The position numbers were made by a program, and so were the translations under genes. The notes under the pieces were generated by a model. That model was not told the DNA's origin. It worked only from the letters and a program-made list of their open reading frames with translations, and made no database searches. A stretch of DNA of 64,000 nucleotides from Lichenostomus cassidix (taxonomy: Eukaryota > Chordata > Aves > Passeriformes > Meliphagidae): the NCBI GenBank assembly GCA_008360975.2, contig CM039180.1:9391122-9455121 (forward strand). Direction: 5' to 3'. The stretch's first letter is position 1. The number at the start of each line of letters is the position of its first letter. Of this stretch, positions 46,692-60,881 are shown in pieces.

Positions 46692-48760
46692 CAACAGTAC
46701 ATATGTGTGCTACAGTGACTTCAAGTAGAAACACAGATAATTCCACAATTCCACTTCCCTCAAAGATAGAGGCTTCCTGCACAACATCTCAGATTGAATG
46801 CTCAGTAGGACAAAGGAATATGAAGAGCTGTCTGAACCATTCATATACCTGCTGAAACCAAAGAAAGATGTTTAAATGTCAGCTGTCTTTATTACATATT
46901 CTATTAATTTCTACATGGGTATGGCTGGGTGTCACTATTACACTGGTACCAGTGTCCATGTTGGTATAGCTGTTCTTTTGGGCAGAATTTTACTTAATGC
47001 CTTCAGGTTTTTTTATTCATTAATGCTATTTACTGCAGTGCCAACATCTTTGGGTACCCCTAGTCATTCCAGAATTTTAAAATGGAGGTCCTAGCTCAAT
47101 GGAACCAGATAATGAGCTGATATTATGAGATAATTGCTGATATGAGGAGGGAGAGCTTTAAGACTCATCCTTAGCTTACCCCCAAACATTCAGCAGTACT
47201 GAATGTACTGAAGAAAATTAAAAACCCTTTTGGGGAACTATATTTCTGCCCTTGACCATGCACTGATCCATTAATTACTGACAGTCCAAAGAGCTGTATT
47301 GAAAATATAGCAGAATTCATAAATTAGATCTCTCCCAGTCAGAACAGAATGAGAAAAAACTTGAAGTGATCCAGATCTCCTCTTGTACAACAGATTACAG
47401 TAATCTGTAATGTGAGGTTTGTTCTGAGAAGAGTAGCAGTTTAACAAACAAGTAATACCAGGGAGATCAAGAACAAATTCTTGGTTTATTTGATTTCTAC
47501 CTTATTGAAACCCACAAGCAGTGGTCTGGAGGTGTGCTACTTTGAATCTGGCTTTTTATGCATAATAATCTACTCACTGAATCTAGGCCTCCAAGGTAAC
47601 AGCCCTAAACTCAGTGTTTGCTCCAAAGAATAAGTATTTCATTTATAATAATTATATTATGCAAAGTGCAAGAGTTTCTCTGAAATGAAGAATTGTATCT
47701 CCATTTGGTCAAAAGTGCAAAAGATAAAACAGATAAAAGGAAAAAAAAAGCCTCTAGAGATGAAATCTCCTTTTCTACAGTTTAATTTCCCTGGCACATG
47801 CATGCAGTCCTTCAAGTGCCCAACTAAGTCTGGCAGGAACAGAGTGTTTAACTTTCACGTCCATTGAAAATTTATCACTTTTTCCACTTATTTAACTATA
47901 TTTAATATGCAGTCTTTCCCAAATGAGTAAATATCACTTGATATATCTGAAAAAATGGCAGGTATGTTCTGCTCATTAACTGAACTGTGCATGTTAGAGA
48001 TCAGCTAATGAATCTGTCTGAGAACTGTGTCTGCTTAGGATCTCATAAATTCTTTCCATAAAAGACTAATGTAGGGGTTTCATTAATGTCTCTTTAACTG
48101 TTTTTTAATTAGCAATTATGGTGCTTTCCTATGATTTTTCAAAAGTTAATACACAAATAACACAGAAAGTTTTTAGTAAAGAAAAACAGTGCTTTAGAAA
48201 GAAAATCCCCTTGTGCTATAAATATGGTCCTGAGAAATAAGTGCCAGCTGGCTTTTTTAATGCTTATTTTCTACAGGAGAGATGATGACAACTATATTCA
48301 CTCCAAGGAGAGGCCAAATCAGTACAAAACTCTGCTGGGACTTCTCTCAAACTCCCTTTTCATGTTTGTCTTTTTCTTACACCCTTTTTGGTCCATCAGA
48401 CCACTACAGGCAATTATTAATGGATAACGTGTGCCTTGCTCACTGAGGAGACTTAAAATGCCTGCTACAGATTTGTAAAGCCAATCTGTTGTATATGAAG
48501 GGTGAGGGAATATAGCTTTAACAGTGACTCAGTTAGCCCTTCTTTGAATTAGTGTGCTCATGAGAGCTGAAAATTAACACAAACACATGTGCAGAGCCTC
48601 CTTTGAACACGTGAGCAAGCTTGGCAACTGGTAATTTTAGCCCCTAAAACACAGGGTTGACGGCCTTTACATAATTGGCCCCATGAGACAAACTGCAAAA
48701 TGTAGCTTGAGGCTCTTCCAGTGGGAATAAAACATCCACCCTGAGAGATTTAACCAAAGC

Positions 48761-48813
48761 AAAAAAAAAAAAAAAAATAGAATTAAATATAGATGTGAAT
48801 TAAATATAGATGT
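48761..48813. repeat. A17 run joined to exact 17-bp tandem duplication
   Basis: Seventeen A at 48761-48777 are followed by TA and then two identical, adjacent copies of GAATTAAATATAGATGT (48780-48796 and 48797-48813). The exact identity suggests a recent slippage event. Confidence 0.93.
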
Positions 48814-49626
48814 ATATCCTAATCCAGCCTAAATCTTTCCTAATTTAGTCTTCTGAAAAATTTTTAAAAGTTTGAAAATAAATAACATTAAAAATAGCCA
48901 CACTGCTGAATTTCAGCGGTATCTCCCCTTACTTAAGGTAGAGTTTTGGATAATCTGATGCACAAAGAGATTAAACTGACTGCTTGCATTTGTCTCAGTG
49001 GTTTCATTAATACCTTCATGTTCACCAGTACGTAAGCAGAGCTGCACCATGAACAGCAAGGGAAGGAGGTGCCATCAAAACCCACCTAGACTGGACATCT
49101 TTGCAAGCAAAGCAACAGCAAGAGGTCACAAGTGGTCAATGAACCATGGCATTTGGTTGCTAAAAACCCACACTGTTGAGGAGCAGTTCAGTCAATGGCA
49201 CAACTCTTACAGTTTTCCTAAAATGTAGCATGGAAGAAATGACCATGACCAAGGAGGGGAAGAGAATTTTTCCATGTGGACACACATCATATTGTGTCAG
49301 TTTCCAACCGGTTGACAGGATAGGGTCTGCCCTGTTTGCTTTATTACAATTGTTTTAACTAAAACATTAAAGGAAATACAAGTTGTAGCAGACAGGGATA
49401 CCTTCATTCCAACCGGAGGAAGATGAATCAGTGGTGCCAACAATGTCTATTAGGTATTATCTGTTAGTGCCTTACACTCCTATCTGTCTTCAGCTTAAGA
49501 GGTTCAAATGCATGTAATTTGCATCCCTCCAGATGCCTTAGGTACCATATGGCTTCAGTGTCTCACCTTCCACCCCTCCTGCTGAAATTCGACCTACTGA
49601 CTAACAAAGGATGTAAGATTCATACG

Positions 49627-49669
49627 GAAAAAATAAAAAAAAAAAAAGGAAGAAAAGGAAAAGAAAAAC
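49627..49669. repeat. A-rich tract
   Basis: A runs with T and GG interruptions, simple sequence of about 43 bp. Confidence 0.8.
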
Positions 49670-52600
49670 CCCACCCTGTGCAGATGGCCTAATGTAGCCT
49701 TTAGGTCAGCAGGAAAGTCCTGAACTCTGGTAAATGTTCCCATCACTGTTTATACATTTTATATTAGGCAGTCATTGGTAAAAGTAAAAATAATTCTGAG
49801 AGCAGGAATCTGGAATTCAGGCTTCCTGTCACCTCCGTGATGAATATCTTAGCAACTAGGCTGGTGTATTTTTAAAACAATTCCAATCCCTGACTTAGCT
49901 GGAGTAGAATATTTTGTGTACAATGTGCTCGTGCAATGTTCTTCAGGCCAAACAACAGTAATCAGTTTTAAGTAATTAATCAAATTACTCATTTAATATC
50001 ATGAGGTATTAACTTTGTCAATTCACTTCTCACACACCTTTCTCTACCAGGCAAGTTACCAAAATCAAGGCTCCTTTTATGGTCCAAGACATTCTTTGGA
50101 GCACCACAGGTGCTATGATAAGTAGAGCTACCAAACTGTTTTAATGAAGGGGACTGTTATAGCAAGTTACTGAAGTGAAAGGCTGCAAAGCTGTTAAGTT
50201 AAGGAAGAAAACCATTGGGGAAAAAAATTTCAAAACACTGTCAATGTTATGAAGAAAAATCTACCAGTTCACTGTGTATCCATTAAGATGATACACATTC
50301 ATTTTTGTGTATGCTTTTCATTCTGTTTAAATATTCTTCTCAATATGTCCTTGCATTCAAGCTAAAATGAAATTTTTACAGGCAATCTCATTTTACCTGC
50401 CAAATGACAAATCCTTGAAAAGATGTTCTGATACAGAGTGGCCTCCTTCACCTACCCCTTCTCTCCAGTCCACTTAAGAAATTATGTTCTTCCTTCTCCC
50501 TGCAATGCCCTTCTTTTAATACCTTTCATTTTATTTTCTGTAATGTTCCTCCTTTGTTCATCTGTGGCGGTTCTGAATGCTAATGAGTCCACTTCTGATT
50601 TAGCATTTTGTGAGGTCAGTCTGTGAGGAGACTAGAGCAGACATTGTATTTTGAATCCCAGATTAATTAGAGAAGTCTTGAACAAGGACTCAGGTCAGTT
50701 ATTGGGGTAGAGAAAGAAAAGAAAATATTGGTTCAAAAACTTATAACCAGCAAATGAAGTTAGGGTGAAGGTAGTGTCAAAAAGGTTGCAGACAGTTCAG
50801 AGATCCTATAACTTAGAGAAACTAATTTCAGTGTTCATTAGTGCTTGCAAGGTACCCATAGATTGTGGTGATAGGGGAGTACCTATTGCCTAAATGGATA
50901 CAGGTTGAAAATGACAACCAATTTAATGAAACATTTATTATTCTTCTCAGTATGACAATACCTAAAGAAACCTACACTTTAGCATAGAAAGAGTATTACC
51001 ATAGAAATAGCACAACTGTAAGAGCTGTGTATGTGTAAGAGTGGACCTTTCTGCATGCACAAGGAAATCTCTGTGTCTCGGCCAATGTGGGTGGCAAGAA
51101 AGGAAAGCATCTGTTTTTGTTCACCTTCTAGTTCTAGGGCTATAGATGAATTGCCTGCAGAATATAAGGCAGAGAGAAGTAGAAAATGACTGTAAGGTCT
51201 AGAGTGGGTAAAACGTCTTGTCTAAAAAAACGGTGTCCATTTGCAACTTTAGAGGCTTTAGAGCTCTGTTTTGCATGCTAATTTACTGTGTTCTGGTGAG
51301 AATGACCTCACATTTCAACTGGCATGGTGTGGTAGGTAAGTGTTTTGTCTGCCTTATAACCGGATAAAAAGAGGAATGTTTATACAGTGAATATAATTCT
51401 ATCACAGGTAATAAAAAACCCACCCAAATACTCCAAATCAACCAACCTAATAAAAAAACTACCAAACTCCTAAGCTTTAACCAAAACTTAACTATTTAAG
51501 TTTTGATAAAGAATAAATATTTTTTCAAGAATTCTGGCTGCAAAAACTTCTTCTTCATTGACTGGAGAAAGACTTAGACACATTACCATTAGATCAACTC
51601 AGTCTCTCCCTGGAATCCCTCAAAAATGAGGAAACTCATGTTTCTGTAGTGCCTTTATAGACACTGATCTCTTCAGAGGAAGAGTTATCCTGGTTGATAC
51701 TGGTGCTTAGTTTGAACAGATCTAATTTGGACTTAATCCTATAACAAATTTAGGACTCTCTAATCTTTTTTATGTATCTGGGAGCAAATGAAGAGAGCTT
51801 AAAGAACTTCCTTAAACCACACCTGATGGCATGGACTCCCTGGAGAATCAGAGTAGCTACAATTGCTGCTGCTTTACTTTCCTTTGAAGGGAAGTTAGGG
51901 TTGGCAGTCCCCCAAAAGAAAATATTGCTTCCAGCCATGAAAAAATAAATCCAGAAATCAAGAAGCACATTCATCAAGCAGAATTCTTACTGAGCAAAAG
52001 TGCAGTTGTTCCACAATCTGTAGGTGTCCTTGCAATCAAGAAAACCAAAGACCCAAACACAGGACACACAAAGCATCATTACACACCGAAGAGATAAGCA
52101 GGTAATTTCAAATATTGACAGATAAAAATAAGGCAAAGAGTGGCTCCACCTGGACAGTCAAGTCTCATGAGCAGGAACTTGTGATTGCATGCAGTATCCA
52201 GTGGCTTCACAGCACTCTCATTTCTGAGTCAAAACAATCCCTTCAGATCTGCTCCTGTCAAACTGAAGTTGCTCCTACTACTGGGCATTGCTGCAGTCAT
52301 TCTGTTGATTTTATTGATTCTTATTGTCATTCCAAATTTACAATAGTCTCCACCACATTGTCTCACATTACAAGATCCAAGGCCAGTCTTAGGAAACAGA
52401 TAAACAGCTCACTTTGCTCCAAATCCCAGTTGACTAAGAGAAATCAGAGGAACTTAAGTTCAGTCTGACCTGAAATTTCACAGAGACACAGAGAAAGAGA
52501 GAACAATCTTTATATATAAAAAAACAAAAAAACAAATAGAAAAACAGAGTTTTATCAAGTTACACATTTCCTTTGATTGAATTTCAAAAGTTTTGGTTCG

Positions 52601-55600
52601 AGTATTTTGAAAAAAATATGAGAGATGGTGAGGAAGCAATTTTATTGAAAAAGACAGTAGTTTGGGTATTAATTGCAGAAATTAAAGGTTCAGTTTTTTG
52701 TCTCTATAAGGAGACTGAAATTCTCAGTCTCTGTGTAATTGGGCGAGGGTTGAGGGTTGGCAGCTCCTGCTGTAGCAGTATCAATTGGAGATGGGGATGG
52801 AACTCCAGAGAAAATCTTTTCTCGTGTTTGTAGTCAAAGAAAAAGTCATGGGGTCATTTTCTTTTGCTCTTTGTCAGTGAATATTCTTGTATTTTATACT
52901 TAGGAGTATTTCAAAGAGACCTGTTTTGCTCTGCTGCACAGCCTGATGAAGGGTGGTTAGGGAACCTGTCTCAGAATTTCATAATGATTGTCTATCTGCT
53001 TTGCTCAAACCAAGGCTTCCCAGCGCAGGAACAGTGCTCTAACTACCAGGCAAGAGGTAGAGCTGTCATATCTTCTCTTTAATGAGCATTTAAAATACTC
53101 TGTTCTGCACTTCCAGACAAACAAACTGTCACAGAATGTCATTATAACAATGTAATGAATGTATTTATATGCCTATGTATGTATTCAGAAGGTACCTATC
53201 CTACTGCAGAAAAAGGCACTAATCTGCAGTTGCTGCCACTTGAGCTGTAAGGACATTTGCATTAACTATTCTCTTTTTCTCACTGATATGTTAATCTCTC
53301 AGTTTATAGCACCAAGCATTGAGCTGAGCAGGGACAGTAATACAGTCCTGGCAGGTGGTATGTTTTTAGCCTCACCTATTAGCCTAATAAAGCCCCTCTT
53401 TATGCACAGGTAAAATGTATGAAAAATATTAAGTCTTTGGATCCCATAATTTCATTTTTCTGATTACTATGGGGAGTTGAGGGAGGCATCTTATGCAAAC
53501 TATATGTAAATACAATTAAGTGTCTGCTAGGACATGCATCAAATATTTGTTCACAATTACAGAATGCTCCCAAGCCAAATCTCTGCTGCTCAGTCAGAAG
53601 ATGTTCATACACTGTATTAGTTGGACAGACAACAGGACAAGTCTCAGCTCAGATCCCTGACTCATTGTTTTCCAATGCAGACTACATGTCAACTGTCCAG
53701 AAAAAAAAGAGTCTTTTCTGGCATTTCTGCATGCCATGCTTCAGGAAGTTCCCAGCCACCCAGTGACCACAGCTCACAGCTGCTGCTTTTGTCTTTCCAG
53801 TTTTCATTTTTACTTATTTTCAGGGTATTGCAAGACTTAGTCATTTTCTTTCAGCAGCTGAACTATTGTAAATGTTATGAAGAGTTTAATAACGTATAAA
53901 GCATTCTCTCAGAAACGACCAGCCAAGTACCATATATTACAGACTCCCAGTGTTATCATCTATAGCACAGGGCAAATACTCAGGATGACAAAAAATGGAC
54001 TCATTGGACCTTCCTGTATGTGCTGCACTATGACAGATTGATTTCTGACACTAAATAACAAGACAGAAATAAAAAAAACCTCCCATGAGGTCATATCCTG
54101 AGATTTTTCTGCTGCAAATACCCATCAGCTATAGTTTGAAAGATGGAGGGGAAGTAAAAATTGTGAAAGGAAACCTGAAGAGTGAACTCCAGTTTTAATT
54201 TCTTTTTATGTAATCCATTTGTAGCAAAGATCTAAATGATAACATGTAGTTATTTTTCCCTTTCTAGATGCAGTATTGTAAGCAATCTTCTGATGCTGAG
54301 GGCACATCAATAGGTTACCATAAATAGAATCTAAGTATTGAGGAATTTGGTGTCAGCCTTTGATTCCTGCACCATTTCTGCTTATGCTTTCTTTTATATT
54401 TCACTCCCTAAAACTTTGATCCTCCCTTTTCCCAATTTTAGAGTTTGTTTCAGTGTGCTGTTTACTGGAGTTCTGGAGATCCAGTTAGCCTGAGATGCAT
54501 GTAAATTTTACCAAAATCAATGGACCTCTCCATTATCTTTGATTTGGAATCTTTGATACTTGTGGACAGTGAAATATGATTGTTAGCTAACAGCCCATAG
54601 CTATGTTTTGGTTTACCAGCTCTTTGAGCTTGTCATTAAGAAAGCTTATTTCTCTTAGGAAATAGTGCCAGTGGAGGACCTTTAATCCTCTTGCCCTAAA
54701 GAGAGACTAGCAGAAATCTCATTGCACTTCCTATCCTATACGCATATCTAGGTTCCTAACAATTTAATTATTTATGCAGCTACTAGACAGAATTTATTGA
54801 ACACTGACCACGAAAATATTCTCTAGAGAATCCAAAAGAGAGTTATCTAGTATTGCTGTTATGTTATGTTTGGCTGGACTAAAAAATGAAAGCTTCAATC
54901 AGAACATACCAAGAACTCCAATCTTTTGTTGCAGAAGGCTATGAATTCACTGTTTAAAACTCTGATGTTTTACACAGTGCTATACCCGCTTCATCTTAAA
55001 AATCATTGTCTGAAGTGAAGAAGAATGTTGGAAATTACAGCTGAGAGGGTGAAGAAAGAGGCATTGAATATTTTTAATCACATGTATTAATCATAAGTCA
55101 AAGAAAGGGCTGAGAATTGGTGTCTGCTGAAGGAAGATGATGAGATGGGGAGTAAACTGTCTGTATTCTAAACTTCTGCTTCACCAAAGCTCAGAAGAAC
55201 TACTCGTGCAAATGTACAGCTGGCATGTGGAGAAAAGAAGAAAATGGGTATTTTTCTACACTAACACACTGAATAAGCCCACTCATTCTTCTGACGCAGT
55301 GGGAGAGTGGGAGACATTCAGAAGCAAGGTGGACGTGGGACTGTGAACTTGTATTAAAATAGCAGCCATCATTAAGTTTCCCCCATGTTTTCTAATTAAC
55401 ACAATTAAAAAAAAAAATCAAATGAACCTGTCAATGCTTTGAAGTACCTTATTATTCACAGTGATTTGTTTATGATGCTTTTTTTCTCATGAACTAATTT
55501 AGAGTAGGGATGCACTGACGGGGCTGCTTTATTGCTTCATTTTCAGTATATCAGCGTTGAATGTGCAATCCCACAGCTGGGTGCAATTCTCAGCAGTTCA

Positions 55601-56553
55601 GTCACATGAACAGAGCTGGGTATATTGAAAGTCAAAACAAATTCTTGGTTTCTTCTTCAATGTGCATATCTCATTAGCCAAAGAGGACTGTTTAGAGGCA
55701 ATTAATCAGTGAAATTTACATTACATACACTGCTTATGCTAATTTATAACAATACATAGCTGCTATAATTCAGACAACAAAGGTTCCAGGACAAAGAATG
55801 TATGAAATACACAGGAGAGCAAGTGAAAACAAATGAAAGGATTTAGTCAGAGGTGAAAAATTCAGTAGAGAAAGGTGTGAACTTTATTTTCTTAAAATTA
55901 AAAATTATTTCTGAGAAGAATAAATTAGACAGATGGATCTGAAGTAACGACAAGAACTTTGGAGCTTGTGCAAAGCTAGCAGCTGATGAAGAAATTCTTT
56001 ACAATTCTAACAGCTTTGATTTTCATGGTTTCTCTACCGAATTCAACTACCTTTGCCTTGGGATTGTCAGGGCTTTAATTTTCCATTCTTTTTTGTTGAA
56101 AGAAATTTTTTCCAGGCAGTGGACATGAGGCAGAGGAATCAAAAGCTGGGTGCTTATCCTGGGCTTTGCTGACTGCCCCTCAGCACATCCCTTCACCCTT
56201 CACACCTGCTTCCCACCACGCCTTTCCTGCCCAGGCTGAAAGCTGCCTGGGAGACCAAAAAATTCACAGCATCCACCCCAGGTTTAGTACATTCACATTG
56301 AGGCACATGGGCACAACTAAAATACAAATAATAATGTCTCTCTCTCCCCAGCCAGCAGGGTCTTATCATGAGGCACTATGTTAAAAACCACTGAGAGTCT
56401 TCACCAGGAAGACCATTCATATTAGTTTTTTTTCTTATTTCCAAATTAAAGTATCTGTATTTGATTTCATTTTAAGGTACTAAAAAGAAATGTTATTTGT
56501 GCAATGTTTCATGATTATGTAACACCAATAAATGAAACAGATCCATTAAATTC

Positions 56554-56571
56554 TTTTTTTTTTTGGGGGGG
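56554..56571. repeat. T11-G7 tract
   Basis: Eleven T are followed directly by seven G, a homopolymer junction likely to be error-prone in assembly. Confidence 0.85.
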
Positions 56572-56984
56572 TGCTTGTTTAAAAAAGAAATACAACTATA
56601 CTGGTTGTCCAGTTGCAGTAGGAAATGAAACTGCATCTATCATCAGCACAAAGGAGACAAAACCTACCTACTACTGTATTCCCCTGAAAGCATGAGTCAC
56701 AGACCTATTGAGAACAAAATATGGATGTCAGATGGTAGCCCCTCAGGCTGTCTGGCAACCTGCTTGCTGCTCAGAAAGAGGTAGCAGCTGCTTCATATAA
56801 GACTAATAAGGATGATAGAAAAGCCTATGCTGGCTTTCACAGATCCACACCTGAAGAAAATAGGCAGGCTGTATTTGAACCTCAGGAAATGAGAAAATCC
56901 TAGTAATGAGCTGGGAAGCAAGTATTGGATTGTCTTCATTTATGGAGAATTAAGAACAATTCAGTTATCTGGGGTTTTTTGGTG

Positions 56985-57000
56985 TTTTTTTTTTTTTTTT
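56985..57000. repeat. T16 homopolymer
   Basis: The run is preceded by GGGGTTTTTTGGTG. It is simple sequence. Confidence 0.9.
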
Positions 57001-60000
57001 AATTGAACTTTAAATCCTATTAAAATATAAATATTTAATGCTGTTTTATACTGTCCTACATTATACTTGGGTTCTTATACTGGAGACGTAAAATGAGTTA
57101 AGTGAAATCAGCTGCCCACTTTGACAATCCCACTCTGCTCTGTAGGCAGCTGCTGCTGGAATGCTGTGAAGGAGGGAGGGTCATATGCAGAAATCCACCA
57201 AGATACTGCAGGAACTTCAGTATCAAAAACTGTCAGTTACTGGAGGCAAAAGGTTAGAAGATGAACCAATAGTTCCCTATTATTCTAGAACAGAGACTTC
57301 ATGGTTTTCTTTTGAAGCACTGGAAACAAAAGGGTTTGGGGTGTTTTTTTTCCTGAAAAAAAACCAAAAAAAAAACCAGCGACTGGATCAGTCAGAAACA
57401 TTGTCTGTAGAAATACAGGTGAGTGGGGCAGGAGTAAATGCAACCTGTGGCTGATAAATTGGGTTACTTTTAAAGAACACTATGGTTGTGAGAACATTAA
57501 AAACATTTTGAAAATGTGAACTGATTTCACAAATTACTTAACTGCATTAAAACACAACTGAAACAAAATCATGTAGGTCTGAGTTTAGAAACAAAAGAAA
57601 TAATTGCTTTTTTATTTTTTATATTCAAAATGCTTTTCATTATTATACTTTTGTTTTCAAGCCTTCTCCTCTTAAAAACAAATGTTTTATTCCCTGTCAA
57701 AAGCAATGTTTTGTTTACGTTAGAGCATTTTTTAAAAAACCTTCTGACTCACTGAGAAGCTAAAATAAATCTTGGCTTGCCCCAAAAGGTGCTTTGTTTT
57801 TCTCATTTTCAGAACTTCTAGGAAGAAAAGAATCCTTTATTCATACAGCTGTAGCGAGGCAGAGGGGGAGAAGTGGGTTGCTGATTAGAGGAAACATGCT
57901 GAAGCCTCTCTCAAGAGATGCTGCAGCCAATGTATTTCAAGGTCTATTATGCCATAGCTGTTTCCTTTGTCCTTCTTTATAAAACAAAAGAATGTGTTTC
58001 TTTTAGTTTTTCTGCTCCCTCTGCAGAGAAGAGAGCTGATCCTAACCCTGGAGAAGCAATAACAGACCCTTGCAAACCAAGCACTAGGTGTCCTGGGCCA
58101 GCCCTGACAGAAGCCTTCAGGTGTTTGCAGACAGATTTAAGTTGATACTCAGGCTTGTAGGAAATCTGTAATTCAGCAGGCTGAAATAAAATGAAGGACT
58201 ACCAGATCATCATTAAAATGGTTGGACATTTCAGAGACCCAGATGTAAACTGAACCCAACACAAAAATACTTCTGCTCAGGTGCTAGTTTGACACCCAGA
58301 GAAGCTCTTTGAAGAACATTTTTTCAAATAGAGATGAGGTCCAAAATACAAGACTCAATCTAGATTAAAAGATTCAATTTTTCACATGCCTTTCCATGAC
58401 TTTATGTGCTATCTGTTATTGGTGACAGGTCTGCCAGCAAAATTTAAATCAGCATAAAGAGTGAGATATCTAGAAACAGAAGTTTTAACATTCAAGTAGT
58501 CTACTGCAGGCTCCCCCTTCTGACCTCTGGGGAGCTGAAACCCTTCCTACAGCTTCCAGCCTGTAAGGCAAACACACTATTATAATTTCTTCCAACTTTT
58601 TTCTGCTTGCCTATTTAGTATTGGAAGTTGCTTGTAGCAGCTATTAGGGAAAGTTTTAGACCACCTTCTCCAGAAGACTCCTCAACTGCCTCAAAAAATG
58701 TGAGACCAAATGCCTTGTTCAGGCCCAAATCAGGGCTTAAGCTCCTTGTAAATGTGTACATTTGAGAATTTAAATAAAAACAAGTCTCTTGACAGTTCAC
58801 CCACGGCTGACAGAATATGTAGAAATTGTTAAAATAATTTTCTAAATCAAGTTATAAAAAGATATTCAATGAAATTGTGTCAAAATCTCATAAAAATAGG
58901 GGAGTGTCTTAAATGTCAAAAAGTATTTAAATGCAAATGACTGTCTGTTTCACATATAAATGAACAAGACAATTTAGGAAATAAAAATGATCTCCTTCCT
59001 CCATGCCCTATTGATTATGTGCCTGTAACACCTCAGTGCATAGGATGCCACCCACTTCTTCAACCAGGCTTTTTACTCATTACGGATATTCTGAGATATC
59101 TTTCAAGCATCAACATGTGTGTTTCAAATATGCAAGAGCTGTGATGGCTGAAGGGCAAGCTTGTTATCTATACAGATAATGAACAGAGTGCTAAACGCAG
59201 TCATTTTATTAAATCCTGAAGGAAATATAGCATTGTCATCCAAGTGATATGATGTACTTTTCTTTTATGAAAAGCTTTCAGCACCTCTCTAAATTAGTTA
59301 ATGAAGAAGGGAAAAAAACCTGAGAAATTATAACAAAGCACAAAAGTAAAAATATGTCATCCTTGATTTAAAATATCTGTAAAATGTTATTCACATTAAT
59401 ACCTGTGTTAGAAACTTTCATGTTTAAAGGTATCCTGGTTATCATACCTGAGTAGAGGGCCTGCTCGTTCCAATTCCCTGTCTGGGAAAACAGAGAGACT
59501 GGGGAACTCTCCTGTAGGTTTTACAAAAGAAAATTCTCCTGAAGCTTTAAAGAAGAAAGTTTTCATCCAGACGTTTGTTCCAAAACCATTACTGAAGAGA
59601 GCTCTACAAATACCAGAACTTCTAGTATCCAAAACACCAGATTTTTCTGAAAATGACTTTGCTTGGATAAACATCTATTTCAATTATAAAGCCAATTTTC
59701 TTAAGGCCAATTTAGTGTGTACATGTCTCTCCAGTCCAAGCTTATCTGGCTCTCAGGCTACACCACATGTGAGCTGCTTTGGAGGGATAAAACACAGCTC
59801 TCCAGAACCCTCCAGCTCTCCAGCAGATTGCTTTTATTCATGAAAATGGAAAACCCAAGCTCCAGTTCAACACTGAAGCATTACTCCTGCAGACTCTCAC
59901 ACTTGTGTTACTGTGTGGTAAAACATGCAGCACAGGGAGAGTTTTCTCAGATACTGTTGAAAAACGCTCTTCTGGAAAGAGCTGGATGGGGATTTCTGTC

Positions 60001-60449
60001 AGAATAAAAAATCAGTAATATCAACTGTTCTCCTCTTTCAGAGATACATGTTGCCCGGGCTCTGAAGTTCTATTCTTTCATCTCATGGAAAAACCAGCAC
60101 TTCCCTCTCTTGTAAGGAGATAAACTGAAAATGACAAATCAGAAAGGTGAAACACACGAGTTCTAAACATTTGGATTAACACTTAGGTGTAGTCATGTTA
60201 TGCTCAGAAGTTTATTGATTCAGCTGTAACAATAATCTAAATGCACAAATCACAAGCCATGACTAAAAAACTGGGTTCCCATGGAATCCTTACAAGTAAA
60301 AACACTGAAGTTGCTAAGTTTTTTCTCTTTTGAAGATTAAAATGAAATCCAATCTTTTACTCCTCTAAAAAGAAAATTCTTGCTGGTTACTGTCACATTT
60401 TCAGACTTAAGCTTCCAGACTGTGTAAAATTTATGCTGAGACCTGGATT

Positions 60450-60473
60450 AAAAAAAAAACAAAACAAACAAAT
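60450..60473. repeat. A-rich (AAAC)n tract
   Basis: A10 is followed by CAAAACAAACAAA. It is simple sequence. Confidence 0.8.
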
Positions 60474-60881
60474 ATCTAATTCTCAAAAAATATACCTTCA
60501 GATAGGCCAAATATAGATAGGTATCTGCACAGAAGTTATGTCTTCAGCCCTGATATATAAATTTACTCTTCTAATTTTTAAAATATTTTCTTTTCAACAT
60601 GTGCAAAATTATTAGTGTTCCTTTTCCAATCTTTATTTTATACTTTGAAATAAAACTAAAGTTGAAATGTTAATCTTTCATAGTTTTTTTTTGTATAGAA
60701 AATATTTTTATTTCAATTGGATGAAATAAAAATATGGCCGAATGTTTGTCAGTACAGCTAGTAGATCAAAGCTAAATTACCTAAACCATTTTTTGATTAA
60801 ATGTGCGTTTGACAAGTAGACTCTCTTCTCCAAACCTTTCCTGTAGACAAAACAGAGGCAGGTGTTTCAGTTGCTCAGTTA

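Larger units (their letters stand above)
46326..60881. other. Non-coding stretch, no gene recognised
   Basis: About 14.5 kb without a recognised exon, CR1 or LTR. Frames of 80-117 codons (for example at 52.1, 52.6 and 57.2 kb) show no known motif. Contents seen: A17 runs at 46675-46691 and 48761-48777, a 17-bp tandem duplication, A-rich tracts at 49627-49669, 52516-52547 and 57356-57377, a T11-G7 block at 56554-56571, a T16 run at 56985-57000 and an A-rich tract at 60450-60473. Confidence 0.5.

Noticed and set aside
52115..52468. 117-codon plus-strand frame
   Set aside because: Ser/Thr/Lys-rich text without motif or splice context, treated as chance.
57788..58145. Possible exons with TCATTTTCAG and CTCCCTCTGCAG acceptors
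   Set aside because: The acceptor-like ends lack paired donors, and the frames between them match no known protein.
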